DNA of 64,000 bases from Fibrobacter sp. UWB15. GTDB lineage: Bacteria; Fibrobacterota; Fibrobacteria; Fibrobacterales; Fibrobacteraceae. The position numbers and the translations under genes were made by a program. Where the stretch lies: contig NZ_FXBA01000007.1 of the NCBI RefSeq assembly GCF_900177705.1, positions 98,374 through 162,373 on the forward strand, given 5' to 3'. Within the stretch, counting starts at the first letter, position 1. Every line of letters begins with the position of its first letter. Below the pieces are notes generated by a model. The model was not told the origin of the DNA and did no database searches. It saw only the letters and a list, made by a program, of their open reading frames with translations. This document shows positions 61,417 through 64,000 of the stretch, one piece after another.

Positions 61417-62271
61417 ATGAACGAAACACAGACCAATGCACCCGAAGCTCAGGAAGTGGCTCCCGCCGCAGCCCCGGCCCAGGATGTGCAGCAGCCGGCT
61501 CTCGTTGCACCGCAACCTGAAGCAAAGGTGAAGGGCAAGTTCGACGAACAGCTCGGACTCATGCTCCCCTCCGATGCCGCCCAGGTTCAGGCGCAGCTTT
61601 CTATGCCGGGTATGAATGACGATATGGTTTACAAGATCGTGGAAACCCACTCTGGTAACCATTCGGTTCTCTATAAGACCTACGATCAGGCAGTTCTTGC
61701 ACGCGACGTTCGCGATTCTATCGAAAACGCCGGCGGCCACAAGGTGTTGCCCATCGCCAAGGCCAAGCTGGGCTCGACCTACTGCAAGGGCGAATTTTCG
61801 ACCGAACAGGGTTGTAAGGGCGACTCCGACACCTTCGGTATCGGCTCCCTGATCGAATTCCAGGCTACCGGTCTTATCGTGGTGATGGTGGTTATCGTGG
61901 GCCTCACGGTGCTCTGCTACCTCACGAACTTCATCATGGCCAAGCTCGGCCTCAACAAGGACAAGGCTCCGGCACCTGCAGTTAAGGCTGCCCCGGCCGC
62001 CGCTCCCGCCGCTCCCGCTCCGGGAACTATCGGTCCTGCCCACTGCGACTGGGATCCGAACGCAAAGAGCGTTCATCCGGGCTTCACCAACAAGCAGCTC
62101 CAGGCTTTCCTCGGCATTGCCGCCGTGGCAGCCCTCGAAGAACACCCGGGCATGAGCAACGACCAGTTCCTCGCCCTCGTGACCGCAGCGGCGACCCAGG
62201 CTATCGGTCAGCCCTGCCGCGTGACTGCTTACAGAAACATCAACTCTCCTGCTTGGACGATCGTCAAGTAA
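61417..62271 (+). CDS. OadG-like gamma subunit of a sodium-pumping decarboxylase
   Basis: 284 residues. An N-terminal Ala/Pro/Glu-rich stretch and a cytoplasmic or periplasmic domain (about 40-140) precede one membrane helix (about 148-172, FQATGLIVVMVVIVGLTVLCY). That helix is followed by an Ala/Pro-rich linker and a C-terminal domain with EEHPGMSNDQFLALVTAAATQAIGQPCRV. OadG is normally much shorter, so this is a fused or extended form. The next two genes are the biotin carrier and beta subunit, which supports the call. Confidence 0.75.
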   Translation: MNETQTNAPEAQEVAPAAAPAQDVQQPALVAPQPEAKVKGKFDEQLGLMLPSDAAQVQAQLSMPGMNDDMVYKIVETHSGNHSVLYKTYDQAVLARDVRDSIENAGGHKVLPIAKAKLGSTYCKGEFSTEQGCKGDSDTFGIGSLIEFQATGLIVVMVVIVGLTVLCYLTNFIMAKLGLNKDKAPAPAVKAAPAAAPAAPAPGTIGPAHCDWDPNAKSVHPGFTNKQLQAFLGIAAVAALEEHPGMSNDQFLALVTAAATQAIGQPCRVTAYRNINSPAWTIVK

Positions 62272-62318
62272 GGTAAACTTTTAAAACTCAACAGGCTTTT
62301 AAGCCAGGAAATATCAAA

Positions 62319-62678
62319 ATGAAGAAAACCGTCCGTATCAGTTTCGAAGGCAAGACCTACGATGTCGAAGTAGAAGTTCTTGATTCCAATGCCGCCGTTG
62401 CCGCCGCTCCTGCTGCAGCTCCCGCTGCCGCTCCGGCTCCTGCCGCCGCTCCTGCTGTTGCCGGTGGTACCGAAGTCAAGAGCCCGCTCGCTGGCTCCGT
62501 GTTCAAACTGAAGGTCAAGGTCGGCGACACCGTTACCGCCAACCAGGAAGTGGCTATCATCGAAGCTCTCAAGATGGAAAACCCGGTCGTCGCTCCGTGC
62601 GCCGGCACCGTGAACTCCATTGCCGTCAAGGAAACCGACACTGTCGTCGACGGCCAGACTCTCATGACCATCGCCTAA
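62319..62678 (+). CDS. Biotin carboxyl carrier subunit of a sodium-pumping decarboxylase
   Basis: 119 residues. An N-terminal strand-rich part and an Ala/Pro hinge (about 27-50) precede the biotinyl domain. Biotin-accepting Lys85 is in IIEALKMENPVVAP; the usual Met before Lys is Leu here. It would carry CO2 from the carboxyltransferase to the membrane beta subunit in methylmalonyl-CoA or oxaloacetate decarboxylase. SD-like AGG lies upstream; it is in tight order with both neighbours. Confidence 0.92.
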   Translation: MKKTVRISFEGKTYDVEVEVLDSNAAVAAAPAAAPAAAPAPAAAPAVAGGTEVKSPLAGSVFKLKVKVGDTVTANQEVAIIEALKMENPVVAPCAGTVNSIAVKETDTVVDGQTLMTIA

Positions 62679-62691
62679 GAGGTACAGATAA

Positions 62692-63852
62692 ATGAGTTCT
62701 CTTTTAAATTCGGTCGTTGAGTTCGCAGGCGACACCGGATTCGCATACGTCACCCCTTCGATGATCGTGATGTGGATCGTGAGTTTCGTCCTGATGTACT
62801 TGGCGATTGTCAAAAAGTATGAGCCGCTGCTGCTCTTGCCGATTTCGCTCGGCGCACTGGCGGTGAACATCCCGAGTGCGGGATTCTACGATGGTGGCTG
62901 GAGCATCGAAGGTATGTTTACCCCGACTGCCGGTCTCTATTACTACATCAGCCAGGGTATCCACCTGGAACTCTTCCCGCCCATCATCTTCTTGGGTGTG
63001 GGTGCCATGACGGACTTCGGACCGCTTATCGCTAACCCGCGTACACTGCTCCTCGGCGGTGGCGCTCAGTTCGGCGTGTTTGCGACCATGTTCTGCGCCG
63101 TGGCTTTCGGTGGCTTTACTCTCGGTGAAGCAGCCTCTATCGGTATCATCGGCGGCGCCGACGGTCCGACCTCCATCTTTACTGCAAACAAACTAGCAAA
63201 GCACCTCATCGGACCTATCGCCGTGGCAGCTTACACTTACATGGCTCTCGTTCCGCTGATTCAGCCGCCTATCATGCGCCTCATGACCAACGACAAGGAA
63301 CGCAAGATCCGTATGAAGGCTCTGCGCAAGGTGTCCAAGGCCGAACGCATCGTGTTTGCCGTGATGGTGATGATCGTGTGCATCCTCGTGGTGCCCGATG
63401 CTTCTGCTCTTATCATCATGCTCATGCTCGGTAACATCTTCAAGGAAGCCGGCGTTGTCGAACGTCTGGTGAAGACTTCCTCTAACGAACTCATGAACAT
63501 CGTGACTATCTTCCTCGGTACTTCCGTGGGTCTCACGATGTCTGCCGACATCTTCTTGCGTCCGCAGACCCTCATGATTATCGCTATGGGTGTGGTGGCC
63601 TTCGGTTTCTCGACCGCAGCAGGCCTTTTCCTTGCCAAGATCATGAATAAGTGCACTCCCAACAACCCTGTGAACCCGCTCATCGGTTCTGCTGGCGTGT
63701 CCGCCGTGCCGATGGCCGCCCGTGTTTCCCAGGTGGAAGGTGCCAAGTATGACCCGCAGAACTTCCTCTTGATGCACGCTATGGGCCCGAACGTGGCCGG
63801 CGTGATCGGTACCGCAGTCTGCGCCGGTTACATGATTTCCAGGCTCTCGTAG
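62692..63852 (+). CDS. Sodium ion-translocating decarboxylase beta subunit
   Basis: 386 residues, about ten membrane helices. The [13 protein letters not shown] motif near 154-165 and the conserved Asp in the paired half (PDASALI) match OadB/MmdB/GcdB proteins, which couple release of CO2 from biotin to Na+ export. It is expected to work with the two subunits above. Methylmalonyl-CoA is the likely substrate because the organism should make succinate/propionate, but oxaloacetate is possible; the carboxyltransferase (alpha) gene is not next to it. Confidence 0.92.
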   Translation: MSSLLNSVVEFAGDTGFAYVTPSMIVMWIVSFVLMYLAIVKKYEPLLLLPISLGALAVNIPSAGFYDGGWSIEGMFTPTAGLYYYISQGIHLELFPPIIFLGVGAMTDFGPLIANPRTLLLGGGAQFGVFATMFCAVAFGGFTLGEAASIGIIGGADGPTSIFTANKLAKHLIGPIAVAAYTYMALVPLIQPPIMRLMTNDKERKIRMKALRKVSKAERIVFAVMVMIVCILVVPDASALIIMLMLGNIFKEAGVVERLVKTSSNELMNIVTIFLGTSVGLTMSADIFLRPQTLMIIAMGVVAFGFSTAAGLFLAKIMNKCTPNNPVNPLIGSAGVSAVPMAARVSQVEGAKYDPQNFLLMHAMGPNVAGVIGTAVCAGYMISRLS

Positions 63853-63877
63853 TCTGAAGTCTTTGCGACATTAGAAC

Positions 63878-63905
63878 GCCCCCGACTTTGTCGGGGGCTT
63901 CTTTG
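63878..63905 (+). terminator. Terminator after the decarboxylase operon
   Basis: Perfect nine-base stem GCCCCCGAC with GTCGGGGGC, TTT loop, then TTCTTTG. Confidence 0.85.
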
Positions 63906-63908
63906 TTG

Positions 63909-63984
63909 TATAACCGAAAACCACCTGCTAGGCAGGTGGTTCTAAAGAAGCTTTAGCGGTACTGAAAAAAATCCTTTGGTTATA
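63909..63984. mobile_element. Possible end of an IS200/IS605-like element (cut by window end)
   Basis: A perfect hairpin, AACCACCTGC with GCAGGTGGTT (63919-63941), lies inside a TATAACC...GGTTATA inverted pair (63909-63984). The hairpin near an element end is reminiscent of IS200/IS605, but no transposase is in view. Confidence 0.35.
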
Positions 63985-64000
63985 ATTGAGATGCGGCCTG

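Overview
The window looks like chromosomal DNA of a Fibrobacter species (Fibrobacterota, FCB group). Four things point there: a large secreted GH9 cellulase and a GH5 glucanase; a TIGR02147-type regulator, a family concentrated in Fibrobacter; many lipoproteins and secreted proteins with long poly-Ser linkers; and C-terminal domains resembling type IX secretion (T9SS) sorting domains. Menaquinone synthesis through MqnA, a CoA-transferase and a Na+-pumping decarboxylase fit an anaerobic succinate/acetate-forming metabolism. No phage, CRISPR array or complete insertion sequence is visible, and no stretch over 300 bases lacks a gene.

Layout. 1-5.4 kb: a cell-envelope and DNA-maintenance operon (ftsX end, a degenerate-LytM EnvC-like activator, holB, recJ, a TonB/AgmX-like protein). 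5.4-16.2 kb: a mostly minus-strand block with tRNA-Leu(UAA), two Ser-rich or cell-surface lipoproteins, gpmI, a class A PBP followed by uvrB, then tRNA-Ser(GCU). 16.3-21.5 kb: an accessory module with the TIGR02147 regulator, a lipoprotein, an A/T-rich secreted repeat protein with a poly-Ser linker, and an AAA/DUF4143 ATPase.

22.1-35.2 kb is a surface-glycan locus: two glycosyltransferases, a sulfatase-fold phosphotransferase-like membrane protein, a flippase, LicD, a HisC/CobD-like PLP enzyme, a LicC-like cytidylyltransferase, an MMPL/RND exporter and a second LTA-synthase-like protein. The gene set suggests that an amino-alcohol phosphate is made, activated with CTP and attached to a surface polymer. 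35.3-42.9 kb is the lptC-lptA-lptB-rpoN-hpf-hprK-mce cluster followed by a DksA-type regulator.

43-52.5 kb holds GH5, a small EF-Tu-domain-2-like protein, mqnA, a REC-GGDEF protein, KDPG aldolase, the GH9 cellulase and a MacB-type ABC exporter. 52.6-64 kb holds an OmpA protein with twelve thrombospondin type 3 repeats, GtrA, a succinyl-CoA:acetate CoA-transferase-like enzyme, two tandem lipoproteins with histidine-phosphatase domains, and three subunits of a Na+-translocating decarboxylase (the carboxyltransferase subunit is not in the window). The window ends in a hairpin resembling an IS200/IS605-type element end.

Promoters repeatedly read TTGNNN-N17-TATATT. Several genes without a Shine-Dalgarno have the -10 box only 6-10 bases before the start codon, which suggests leaderless mRNAs.
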